A DNA stretch of 64,000 nt from JADGGM01 sp025449955 (GTDB lineage Bacteria; Gemmatimonadota; Gemmatimonadetes; Gemmatimonadales; Gemmatimonadaceae), in the NCBI GenBank assembly GCA_036554285.1, contig DATBNO010000016.1, positions 1-64,000 on the forward strand. The letters run 5' to 3'. Position 1 is the first letter of the stretch, and each line of letters starts with the position of its first letter. The notes under the pieces were generated by a model. That model was given only the letters and a program-made list of their open reading frames with translations, made no database searches and had not been told where the DNA came from. Positions 36,271 through 44,720 of the stretch are shown here, one piece after another. Both the position numbers and the translations under genes were made by a program.

Positions 36271-36350
36271 TAACCCAGATCATCTTCTCCCCACGACAAT
36301 CCCGGGTGAGTGGGCTCGGGACCACAATCCAGCACGAAGAGGAGGATGTC

Positions 36351-36920
36351 ATGCTGAAGATGGTATCCATTGCCGCGGTCGTAGGACTCGCATCCGCGTT
36401 TACGATGCCGGCCACGTATTCGCCGAAGCCGCACAAGCTAAATGCGGCGGCAGCCACGGCGAGCCGCCGGGCGCTCGATGATGCCACGATCGTTGCGATT
36501 TTCGACGAAGCGAACACGGCGGACATCGAGACGAGCGGCCTGGCCGAGAAGCGCGGGAGCTCGCCGGACGTTCGAGCTCTAGGCAAGCAGTTCGCGCACG
36601 ATCACACGGCCGTGCGGCAACAGGGTCGTGACCTAGCGAAGAAGCTGGGTGTGAAGCCGACCAAGCCCAACCCCGATCCGGGCGCCGACGCCGCCGCGGC
36701 CGCCCTCAAGGATCTGCAATCCAAGCACGGTGCGGATTTCGACAAGGCGTATTTGGCGCACGAAGTCGCGTACCACCAGCAGGTAATCGACGCGTTGAAC
36801 AACACTTTGATCCCCGCCATTCAGAACGCGGAGCTCAAGGCATTCGTGCAGAAGATCGTGCCGGCCTTCGAGGGACACCTGGCGGCGGCGAAGAATCTGC
36901 AAGCCAAGATCGGACAGTAG
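36351..36920 (+). CDS. DUF4142-domain exported protein
   Basis: 189 residues from the ATG at 36351, preceded by a strong AGGAGG. A signal sequence (MLKMVSIAAVVGLASAF) leads to a helical DUF4142 domain: ANTADIETSGLAEKRGSS, VRALGKQFAHDHTAVRQQG, AYLAHEVAYHQQVIDAL. The two helix-borne histidine motifs (FAHDHTAV and HEVAYHQQV) recall ferritin-like metal ligands. Members are periplasmic and of unknown activity, often stress-linked. It is followed 82 bases later by the Rieske/FAD oxidoreductase and could share its expression. Confidence 0.85.
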   Translation: MLKMVSIAAVVGLASAFTMPATYSPKPHKLNAAAATASRRALDDATIVAIFDEANTADIETSGLAEKRGSSPDVRALGKQFAHDHTAVRQQGRDLAKKLGVKPTKPNPDPGADAAAAALKDLQSKHGADFDKAYLAHEVAYHQQVIDALNNTLIPAIQNAELKAFVQKIVPAFEGHLAAAKNLQAKIGQ

Positions 36921-37002
36921 GGGTTGGGATGCTCGCTGCTCGGCGACTTGAAGTGCGAGCAGTCGGCCTGTAACTCTGCGACCACACGTCACGGAGCCTA
37001 CG

Positions 37003-38571
37003 ATGAGCAGTGAGCAACCGAAGTTGGATGGGCCGGATCTTACGTTAGGCATCTCCCTCACCACTCTTGCCGATGGCGTGATGCTACTCGGTCACGCCAA
37101 CGGCGAAGCGGTGTTGATGGTGCGCCGCGGCGACGATGTCTTCGCCATCGGCGCAGTCTGTACGCACTACGGCGGACCGCTCGCCGAGGGGCTACTGGAC
37201 GGCGATCGCGTACACTGTCCCTGGCACCACGCGTGTTTTAGCGTGCGCACCGGAGAAGCGCTGCACGCGCCGGCGCTGAACCCCGTCGCGTCTTGGCGTG
37301 TCGAGATGCGCGGCGGTATGGCATACGTCACCGAGAAGGTCGAGCGTGAGCCGTTGGCGCCGACGCCCAAACCGTCTCGACGGAGCGCCCCGCAACCCAA
37401 GAGCATCGGCATCATCGGCGGAGGGGCCGCGGGCAACGCGGCAGCAGAAATGCTGCGCCGGGAAGGTTACGACGGACGCATCACCGTGATCGATGCCGAC
37501 GTCGACTCGCCGTACGATCGTCCGAATCTCTCGAAGGACTACCTGGCTGGGAACGCGCCCGAAGAATGGATTCCGTTGAGGCCAACCGGCTTCGATGAGT
37601 CACACGGCATCGACGTGGTACGCGGCAAGGTCGCGTCGCTCGACGCAAAGGCGAAGCGTGTGACGCTCGACGGCGGTGCCCAGCACCAGTTCGATCGCGT
37701 GCTGCTCGCCACTGGTGCGAGCCCGATCCGGCTCAGCGTGCCAGGCTCCGATACTCCGCGACTGCACTACTTGCGTTCGCTGGCCGACAGCCGGCGGATC
37801 GTGGCGGCGTCCGGTTCAGCCAAACACGCGATCGTAATCGGCGCGAGCTTTATCGGACTCGAGGTGGCGGCGTCGCTCCGTGCGCGTGGTCTCGACGTGC
37901 ACGTGGTGGCGCCCGAAGCGGTGCCGTTCGAGAAGGTGTTGGGCGCGGAGTTAGGCAAGTTCGTCAAGCAACTGCACGAGGAGCACGGGGTGGTGTTCCA
38001 TCTGCAACGCACCGTGGCCTCGTTCGGCGCCGACGGCGTCGTGCTGGACAACGGGCAGACTCTCGCCGGCGACCTCATCGTGGCGGGGATCGGCGTTCGG
38101 CCTAACGTCGCGATCGCCGAGGCGGCCGGATTGGCGATGGATCGCGGCGTCAGCGTGAACGAACTGCTCGAAACGAACGCGTCAGACGTCTTCGCCGCCG
38201 GCGACATCGCGCGATGGCCTGACGCGTGGAGCGGCGAGCCGATCCGTGTCGAGCATTGGGTGGTTGCCGAGCGGCAGGGTCAGGCGGCCGCGCGCAACCT
38301 GCTCGGGGCGCGGGAACCTTTTCGTGCCGCTCCGTTTTTCTGGAGCGCCCACTATGACGTCACGATCGCGTACGTCGGTCATGCGTCGGGCTGGGATCGC
38401 ATCGAAATTCAGGGCTCGATTGGCAAGCGCGATTGTGTGCTTGCCTACCAGAGTAAAGGCAAGACACTGGCGGTAGCGAGCATCTTTCGCGACGATGTCA
38501 GTCTCGCGGCCGAGGTTGCGATGGAGCGTGGAGACGGCAGGGCGCTGGGTGGTCTTTTCGCGAAGTCATAA
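37003..38571 (+). CDS. Rieske-FAD/NAD oxidoreductase (AIF-like)
   Basis: A 522-residue fusion. The N-terminal Rieske domain (about residues 15-105) carries CTHYGGPLAEG and CPWHHACF, the Cys-His/Cys-His ligands of a 2Fe-2S cluster. The C-terminal part is a pyridine-nucleotide disulphide-type oxidoreductase with FAD motif IGGGAAGNAAAEMLRREG, NAD motif VIGASFIGLEVAASL and the second FAD segment VFAAGDIARWPD. It resembles AIFM3-like and ferredoxin-reductase-like flavoproteins. Substrate unknown. GGAG lies upstream of the ATG. Cytosolic by prediction. Confidence 0.9.
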   Translation: MSSEQPKLDGPDLTLGISLTTLADGVMLLGHANGEAVLMVRRGDDVFAIGAVCTHYGGPLAEGLLDGDRVHCPWHHACFSVRTGEALHAPALNPVASWRVEMRGGMAYVTEKVEREPLAPTPKPSRRSAPQPKSIGIIGGGAAGNAAAEMLRREGYDGRITVIDADVDSPYDRPNLSKDYLAGNAPEEWIPLRPTGFDESHGIDVVRGKVASLDAKAKRVTLDGGAQHQFDRVLLATGASPIRLSVPGSDTPRLHYLRSLADSRRIVAASGSAKHAIVIGASFIGLEVAASLRARGLDVHVVAPEAVPFEKVLGAELGKFVKQLHEEHGVVFHLQRTVASFGADGVVLDNGQTLAGDLIVAGIGVRPNVAIAEAAGLAMDRGVSVNELLETNASDVFAAGDIARWPDAWSGEPIRVEHWVVAERQGQAAARNLLGAREPFRAAPFFWSAHYDVTIAYVGHASGWDRIEIQGSIGKRDCVLAYQSKGKTLAVASIFRDDVSLAAEVAMERGDGRALGGLFAKS

Positions 38572-38688
38572 GCGGCACGTCGGCGAGAAAGCGCTCGGTG
38601 CGCCAGTTAGTCCGCGCCGACGTTCGTTCAAGATTGAACCTTGACTGTCTGTTTTTCTGTTTCTTCACTCGCAGGCCCGGGGGATTTT

Positions 38689-39333
38689 ATGCGCGCTTCT
38701 ATGGTCATGGTCCTCGCATCGGTCGTGGTTGCCGGCTGTGGCGGCGGCGGCGGCGGTGGTGTCGGACCCAACCCACCAGTCTTTACCAGCCTCCAGGTTC
38801 AACCGGACACCCAAACCATTTTTGGTGCGCCGGGCACGACCACGCAGATGTCGGCAACACCGCTCGATCAGAACGGTCACTCGATGAGCGGACTCGGCGC
38901 ACCCACCTGGTCGTCGAGCGATGAAACGGTCGCAACCGTGAGTGGCTCAGGGTTGGTTACATCTGTCGCGCTCGGCGGCCCGGTCACAATCTCGGCGTCG
39001 CTGTCGTCGGGCGGCGTGACGAAAAACGGGAGCGGTAGCGTCACGGTCGCGGATATTCCGCTGACCGCCTCCGTCACCGCCACGACCGGCCAGCAGTTCG
39101 TTCCGCCGACGACAACCATCAAAGTAGGCGGCACGGTCACTTGGGTTTTCCAGTCACTCGGGCATACGGTGACGTTCAACACGCCGACGCCGCCCGGAAC
39201 CCCAGCGAACCTCGGAACGGTTGATGCGCCGTACATGAACACGTCGATCAGCCGCCAGTTCAACACCGCCGGAACGTTCGCCTATCACTGCTCGATTCAT
39301 CCGGGCATGACCGGCAGCGTTATTGTGCAGTAA
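38689..39333 (+). CDS. Cupredoxin-type lipoprotein with Ig-like domain
   Basis: 214 residues from the ATG at 38689. The lipobox is VVAGC followed by seven glycines. Residues about 30-120 look like a Big2-type immunoglobulin-like domain (VSGSGLVTSVALGGPVTISAS). Residues about 128-214 form a plastocyanin-like domain (VTATTGQQFVPPTTTIKVGG) with the copper ligands in LGHTVTF and in YHCSIHPGMTG (His, Cys, His, Met). Electron carrier or copper binder on the cell surface. It is a neighbour and partial paralog of the next gene. Confidence 0.85.
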   Translation: MRASMVMVLASVVVAGCGGGGGGGVGPNPPVFTSLQVQPDTQTIFGAPGTTTQMSATPLDQNGHSMSGLGAPTWSSSDETVATVSGSGLVTSVALGGPVTISASLSSGGVTKNGSGSVTVADIPLTASVTATTGQQFVPPTTTIKVGGTVTWVFQSLGHTVTFNTPTPPGTPANLGTVDAPYMNTSISRQFNTAGTFAYHCSIHPGMTGSVIVQ

Positions 39334-39354
39334 GAGCTGGGACTTTCGCCGGAT

Positions 39355-39387
39355 AACGGGAGCGTCGCTTGCGCGGCGCTCCCGTTT
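39355..39387 (+). terminator. Terminator after the first cupredoxin gene
   Basis: AACGGGAGCG (39355-39364) pairs with CGCTCCCGTT (39377-39386) and leads into TTTTCGTTCTT. Confidence 0.8.
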
Positions 39388-39561
39388 TCGTTCTTGACGC
39401 CTGCTGGTTGTCGCGAGCCATGATTGGCACGGCCAATGCTCGAACCGCCATGCCGTTTGCCTTTCAGAATCCATGTGAATAAGTTCACAATGCTCGGCGT
39501 CACGGGACGCGGAGCCAATCCCAGCAACTTTGCAACAGCTCGGCACTGGAGGCCTCAAGCA

Positions 39562-40092
39562 ATGCGGTTCATCGGACAGGTAGCGCTGATCACCGGCGCA
39601 TTCGTCCTTGGCGCGTGTGGCGGCTCGAAGAACGCGGCATCGACCTCGGACTCGACGGCGGCAAGCGCGCCGGCAGCGAGCGAGAGCGCCGCCGCACCGG
39701 CCGCTGCTCCCGCTGCAGGCGGCGCCGCTTCGACGTCGGCTGCCGCACCGATCACCGGAAAGACGTGGGACGTGAAGATGGTAGGTGACGACAAGGGCTA
39801 TCGCTTCGAACCAGCCACCCTCACCATCAAGCAGGGCGATGGGGTCAAGTTCACGATGGTCTCGGGCGGCCCGCACGACGTCGCCTTCGACTCGACGACG
39901 ATTCCTGCTGGATCGACAGCGCAGTTGACGGCCAACATGCCCAATCAGATGGCGCCGCTGCAGAGCAACTTCCTCATGAACGCCGGCGACAGCGAGACGA
40001 TCTCCTTCGCGAAGGTGCCGAAGGGAACGTATCCGATCCACTGCGTCCCGCACCTCGCCCTAGGGATGAAGGGCTCGATCACGGTTCAGTAG
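39562..40092 (+). CDS. Cupredoxin-type lipoprotein
   Basis: 176 residues from the ATG at 39562, with GGAGG upstream; longer in-frame starts lack one. Lipobox VLGAC/GGSKN, then an Ala/Ser-rich linker of about 40 residues. The copper domain shows FEPATLTIKQGDGVKFTMV, a first ligand in GGPHDVAFDS and the second cluster HCVPHLALGMKG (Cys, His, Met). It has no Ig-like domain, unlike its neighbour. Periplasmic or surface electron transfer is likely. Strong terminators follow both cupredoxin genes, so each is probably its own transcription unit. Confidence 0.88.
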   Translation: MRFIGQVALITGAFVLGACGGSKNAASTSDSTAASAPAASESAAAPAAAPAAGGAASTSAAAPITGKTWDVKMVGDDKGYRFEPATLTIKQGDGVKFTMVSGGPHDVAFDSTTIPAGSTAQLTANMPNQMAPLQSNFLMNAGDSETISFAKVPKGTYPIHCVPHLALGMKGSITVQ

Positions 40093-40124
40093 TTACGTAA
40101 GAAGCTCGCGGCGTTGCCGTGCAG

Positions 40125-40167
40125 ACGGGGGCGAGGGTGACGGTCACCCTCGCCCCCGTTTAGTTTC
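40125..40167 (+). terminator. Terminator after the second cupredoxin gene
   Basis: A long perfect stem, GGGGGCGAGGGTGA with TCACCCTCGCCCCC around a 3-base loop, followed by GTTTAGTTTC. Confidence 0.88.
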
Positions 40168-40225
40168 TTCCGCGTTCAGACTGGCCATCGCGCAGATTCC
40201 CTCCATTCCTTCATCCCGTAACACC

Positions 40226-42697
40226 ATGGCGCGAACTCTCGCTCGATTCGTGGTGTGCATGAGCGCACTGGCGTGTGCAAGTCAACCGGCACGCGCCACG
40301 CCAGCCGAGCTGCTGTCGCCTGCGACCAGCCGCGACACGACTAACGTGACGATTGCGTCGAAGACGGTCGGCATGAAGCACTGGAACGGCTTTCTGCCGC
40401 TCGACGTCGATACGAAAGGTGGTCGCGTGTTGCTCGAGGTCCCCCACGACTCGACGCGTGCGCTGTTATTCGTTTCCCTGGCGACCGGCCTGGGATCCAA
40501 CCCGATCGGATTGGATCGTGCAGCCGATGTCGGCGCATATGTGGCGCGATTCGATCGCGCGGGGAACAAGGTGTTGCTGGTGCTGGAGAACTGGAGCTAT
40601 CGCAGCTCTTCGCCTAACGAGGACAACGCGCGCAGCGTGCGGGAGTCGTTCCCTCCCAGTACGGTCGCGGCGCTGCCGATCGTTGCCGAGGACGCCGACG
40701 GCCGTATGCTCGTCGATGCGAGCGACCTGGTATTTCGAGACTGGGTGCACGTCGCAGCGACACTGAGCGACAGCAAACAGGGTTCATACGCCCTGGCGCG
40801 GGATCGTTCGGCCGTTTTTGCACCGTACACGAAAGCGTTTCCTGAGAACACCGAGATCGATGCGTCATTGACGTTCGCGTTAACGGGCGGCGGACCCGGC
40901 GACATCGTGACTTCGATTCTTCCCGATCCGACGGCAATCACGCTGCGCCAGCATCTGTCACTAGTGCCTTTGCCCGATTCCGGATATGAGTCGCGGACGC
41001 TCGATCCACGCGTCGGGTACTTCGCCGTGACCTTTAAAGATTACGGTCAGCCGATTCAGGGCTCGCTCGATCAGCGATGGATCGCGCGTCACAGGCTGGA
41101 GCGTGTGAATCCGGCGGACCCGAATAGTCCGATCAAGAATCCCATCGTGTACTACGTCGACCGCGGGATTCCGGAGCCGATCCGAACTGCGGTGAAGCAA
41201 GGCGTGAGCTGGTGGATCAAGGCGTTCGACGACGCAGGTCTCAAAGGCGCGTTTCGCGTCGAGGACTTGCCGGAAGGCGTCGATCCAATGGATGCGCGGT
41301 ACAACGTGGTGATGTGGGAGAACCGAAACGAACGCGGTTGGTCGATTGGTGGATCCCTTGGCGATCCGCGCACGGGCGAGATCATCAAGGGCGTGGCGCG
41401 GCTCGATTCGCACCGGGAGCGAACGGACTACAATCTGTACGCGGGGTTGATGAGTGCGGCATCGTCGGCCGCGGACACCGCGTTCGTGCTCGCGCGCGCT
41501 CGGCAGAAGGCCGCGCACGAAGTGGGTCATACGTTAGGCCTGGCGCACAACTACATCGCGTCGACCTACGATCGCGGGTCGGTGATGGACTATCCGCCTC
41601 CGCGCGTGCGGATGGCGCCCGACGGGAGTATCGACATCAGCCAGGCATACGCATCCGGCCCTGGTCCATATGATGAGTGGGCGATTCACTGGGGCTACGG
41701 CATTTTCCCTCGCGGATCCGAAACGGACTCGCTCCGCGCGATCGTCGCCGACGGTCTTCGCAACGGTTATTTGTTCCTGTCCGACGCCGATGCACGCCCT
41801 GACTTCGCGTCCGATCCGCGCACCAACCTCTGGGATGACCAAGCATCGCCGAGCGCGTTCTTGCGCGACCAGATGGCGGTGCGCCGGGCGGCGTTGGCAA
41901 AGTTCGGTCTGCGGAACATTCGCTCCGGTGAGCCCGTGGCGTTGTTGCAAGAGCGGTTCGTGCCGGTGTATTTCCTTCATCGATTCGCGATCAATTCGTT
42001 AGCCAAGACGATCGGCGGGATGGAGTACGCGAATGCGTTGAGCGGCGATGGCCAACAAGAAACGCGTCCATTGCCTGGCTCCGAGCAGCGATCGGCGCTG
42101 CACCAATTGTTAGGCGCGCTCGCGCCGGCCGAACTGGCGATTCCCGACACGGTGCTGGCTCTGTTAGGCCCGAGGCCCTATTTGTACGAGTCGTCGGTCG
42201 AGCTGTTCGGCAGCCGCACGCGGCCGGCGTTCGACGAGCTCGGCGCCGCGCGCACGCTCGCGCAAATGGTAGTGGACGACGTTCTGGAGCCCGAGCGCGC
42301 GGCCCGTCTCGTTCGCTTTGCGGCCGATTCGCCCAACGCGTTGACGCTCGAAGAAACGATGGACTCGCTCGTGGCCGACACATGGAATGCGCGAGCTGCA
42401 TCGCCGCCGAAATTGGCGGCGCTACAGCGCGTGGCCCAGCGAGCCGTGGCGGACAAGTTGTTGGCACTGGCGTCCGACCAAGACGCTGCGGAGCAGGTGA
42501 GGGCGATCGCCGAACTCGAGATCACCACCTTGCGAGGCGTCGCGTCGCGCCGCGCACACGCGGCCGGACCGTTCGCCCAGCGCGCGCATTGGCTCGCGAT
42601 TGCGGGCGATTTCGGTCGGTGGGTGGATCGTCGCGAGCTACCTGCGCCGACCAAGTCTCTCGTGGCTCCGCCGGGTGACCCGTTCGGCGAGCCGTAG
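40226..42697 (+). CDS. Zinc-dependent metalloprotease of the DUF5117/DUF4953 type
   Basis: An 823-residue exported protein. The signal peptide is MARTLARFVVCMSALACASQ. Near residue 430 it has the metzincin-type zinc site HEVGHTLGLAH, with three histidines, the catalytic glutamate and the downstream methionine turn SVMDYPPP. The N-terminal third is a DUF5117-like beta-rich domain and the C-terminal part matches DUF4953-type proteins by length. The family is frequent in Bacteroidetes and Gemmatimonadota and probably degrades extracellular protein. It stands alone between the cupredoxin and the pseudokinase-like gene. Confidence 0.88.
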   Translation: MARTLARFVVCMSALACASQPARATPAELLSPATSRDTTNVTIASKTVGMKHWNGFLPLDVDTKGGRVLLEVPHDSTRALLFVSLATGLGSNPIGLDRAADVGAYVARFDRAGNKVLLVLENWSYRSSSPNEDNARSVRESFPPSTVAALPIVAEDADGRMLVDASDLVFRDWVHVAATLSDSKQGSYALARDRSAVFAPYTKAFPENTEIDASLTFALTGGGPGDIVTSILPDPTAITLRQHLSLVPLPDSGYESRTLDPRVGYFAVTFKDYGQPIQGSLDQRWIARHRLERVNPADPNSPIKNPIVYYVDRGIPEPIRTAVKQGVSWWIKAFDDAGLKGAFRVEDLPEGVDPMDARYNVVMWENRNERGWSIGGSLGDPRTGEIIKGVARLDSHRERTDYNLYAGLMSAASSAADTAFVLARARQKAAHEVGHTLGLAHNYIASTYDRGSVMDYPPPRVRMAPDGSIDISQAYASGPGPYDEWAIHWGYGIFPRGSETDSLRAIVADGLRNGYLFLSDADARPDFASDPRTNLWDDQASPSAFLRDQMAVRRAALAKFGLRNIRSGEPVALLQERFVPVYFLHRFAINSLAKTIGGMEYANALSGDGQQETRPLPGSEQRSALHQLLGALAPAELAIPDTVLALLGPRPYLYESSVELFGSRTRPAFDELGAARTLAQMVVDDVLEPERAARLVRFAADSPNALTLEETMDSLVADTWNARAASPPKLAALQRVAQRAVADKLLALASDQDAAEQVRAIAELEITTLRGVASRRAHAAGPFAQRAHWLAIAGDFGRWVDRRELPAPTKSLVAPPGDPFGEP

Positions 42698-42727
42698 AGG
42701 ACTGGCAGTGCTGACGGCGGACACCGG

Positions 42728-44476
42728 GTGGGCGTCCATCAAGGGTCGATGCCTGAACGGGGAGCGATGTCCGAGTCGGGAAACGTGATCGGTGGGCCGG
42801 AGCATCCGGTGACCGCTATGCAGAGCGAAGACGCGGACACTGAGGCGCTCGTCTCGTCGTCTCCGATCGCGTCGACGGTGCGCGCGCCGACATGGATTCG
42901 TCGTCGGGCGCGCAACGTGTACCGGCGCCCACTGCTCGTGAGCGTCGTTGGTCTCGCGGTGTTCATCGTCGTGCTCGTGTCGACCGTGGTGGCGCCGTTG
43001 GAGGAGCGACGCGCGGTTCGGGCAGCGCTGCCGCCAATGCGGACGCGACCTGATACGACAGCGATTCTGGAACACATTCGGATGGCCGGCGTCGTGCTTC
43101 GCACGACGGACTCGTCATTGCACGCGGGGCGCGAGCCGGCGACGCGGGCCGTGTCCGACAGCGCGCCCCTGGACAACAGCCGCCGGGATTCGTTGGCCGC
43201 CGATCTCACAGGCCTAACGACGCTGCTCCGTCGCGCCCACGACGCACCGCTGGCGGCGTCGTACCGTGCGCTCGGCTCGGCGACGGCGCTCAAGGGGGAT
43301 CGACGCGCGGTGGCGCTTCTCGACACTATCGCTCGCATCGACTCGAGCCGTGCGGCATTCGGCGCACCACGCGGGGTCGATCCGATCTTCGTCGCGCTCA
43401 CCACACGCCTAACGCAGATCGGGAAGCAATTGGAGCAGGAGGCCGAGGGCAAGCGGTCGGTGTTGGCAGCCGCGATCACGCGCATGGGTTTGGGCCCGGC
43501 GGCGGTTTCGCTCGCCGATACTGCGGTGCTCATGAGAACGCGCGATTCCGCGGCGGCGGCGTTGGGGTCCGCGCGGCGATGGCTCGTGCATGCGCGGGAC
43601 GTGGATCACGACATGGATGCGGCGGATGCGCGCGCACGGTCGGTCGCGGCGATCGGCGCGTCAGCACCCGCAATCATCGCGGCCGCCGCGGCGTTAGGCC
43701 TGGTCGTCGGGTTCGCCGTGGTGCTCGCATTCGAGGTGCGCAAGCCGCGGGTGTCCGATGCGGACGAAGCGGAGTCGATCGCCGGCGCGTCCGCATTGGC
43801 CGCGATCGGCGTGACGCCGGCGGCGCCGGTGCGGCGGCGACGCGCGGACCTGGAGATGCCCCCGTTAGTCGAGCTCGCGTCGGACGCGTACCGGCTTCTC
43901 TTCGCGCAACTCGCCGATCGCTCGGACAACCTCCCGCTCCTGTCCCTCGTGGGCGACGATGCACTCACGACCGCCGTCGTGGCGGCGAATCTCGCCGCGG
44001 TCGCGGCGCGTCACGTGCGCACTGTGTTAGTCATCGACACCGACGTCGAGCGACAGTCGCTGTCGTCGGTGACACACGTGCGCGGTACACCCGGCCTCGT
44101 CGACGTGCTTGCGGGCCGCGTCGAGTGGGCCGCAGCGGTGCGCAGCGTGGTGGTCGATCGCGATCGGACGATCGACGTGTTGCCGAGCGGCGCCTTCGGC
44201 GCGCACGACGCATTGGATGCGATGACGGCGGACGTGATGCAGCTGCTCGAGCACGTTAGGCGCCGATACGATTGCGTGCTGCTGAGCGCACCGCTGTCGA
44301 GCGCCGGTGCGATGAGCGCCACGGCGACACTGGCATCGCTCGTGGTCGTCGTTCGCATCGCGCGTACGCCCGTCCGCGCGCTGGAAGAACTGACGGGATT
44401 GATTCGGGGTCGGGGCGCGCGAATTCGAGGGATTTTAATGTGGAGTCGAGGCGAGCCGATCGCAGTCTCAGCTTGA
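42728..44476 (+). CDS. Wzz/BY-kinase-like membrane protein lacking Walker A
   Basis: The longest frame gives 582 residues from a GTG; ATGs at 42749 and 42767 are alternative starts without a clear ribosome site. Two membrane helices (about 68-90 and 305-330) flank a periplasmic helical domain, the layout of polysaccharide co-polymerase/tyrosine autokinases. The cytosolic part (about 380-580) has a Walker A'-like VLVIDTDVERQSL and a Walker B-like DCVLLSAPL, but the expected Walker A loop is LVGDDALTTAVVAANL with no GK. No tyrosine cluster ends the protein. It is probably a catalytically dead regulator of polymer export. Confidence 0.7.
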   Translation: MGVHQGSMPERGAMSESGNVIGGPEHPVTAMQSEDADTEALVSSSPIASTVRAPTWIRRRARNVYRRPLLVSVVGLAVFIVVLVSTVVAPLEERRAVRAALPPMRTRPDTTAILEHIRMAGVVLRTTDSSLHAGREPATRAVSDSAPLDNSRRDSLAADLTGLTTLLRRAHDAPLAASYRALGSATALKGDRRAVALLDTIARIDSSRAAFGAPRGVDPIFVALTTRLTQIGKQLEQEAEGKRSVLAAAITRMGLGPAAVSLADTAVLMRTRDSAAAALGSARRWLVHARDVDHDMDAADARARSVAAIGASAPAIIAAAAALGLVVGFAVVLAFEVRKPRVSDADEAESIAGASALAAIGVTPAAPVRRRRADLEMPPLVELASDAYRLLFAQLADRSDNLPLLSLVGDDALTTAVVAANLAAVAARHVRTVLVIDTDVERQSLSSVTHVRGTPGLVDVLAGRVEWAAAVRSVVVDRDRTIDVLPSGAFGAHDALDAMTADVMQLLEHVRRRYDCVLLSAPLSSAGAMSATATLASLVVVVRIARTPVRALEELTGLIRGRGARIRGILMWSRGEPIAVSA

Positions 44477-44494
44477 GATAGTCGCTCGCAACTC

Positions 44495-44523
44495 TTGAAA
44501 AATTCGCTGGTTGGGCGAATAAT
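44495..44523 (+). promoter_or_regulatory. Sigma70-type promoter upstream of the 44721 lipoprotein
   Basis: TTGAAA (44495-44500), 17 bases, AATAAT (44518-44523): one mismatch to consensus in each hexamer. The leader would be about 190 nt, so other sites may act within it. Confidence 0.65.
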
Positions 44524-44720
44524 TGGGCCGGTGGTGGCGGTTGGGTTTTCGGCTGTGACCACCGCAAGGTTAGACTCGTCTAATGTGACAAGCAGGGCGG
44601 AGCGGCGGGCGGTTCGAGCGCGGCTTCGTCACAGACCCAAAACCTTGCTTCTGCGGCTGGCGATAACGGCCCAGAGGCATCCAAAGAATGAGCGCCGACG
44701 CAGGCGCTCGGGGGAAGACG

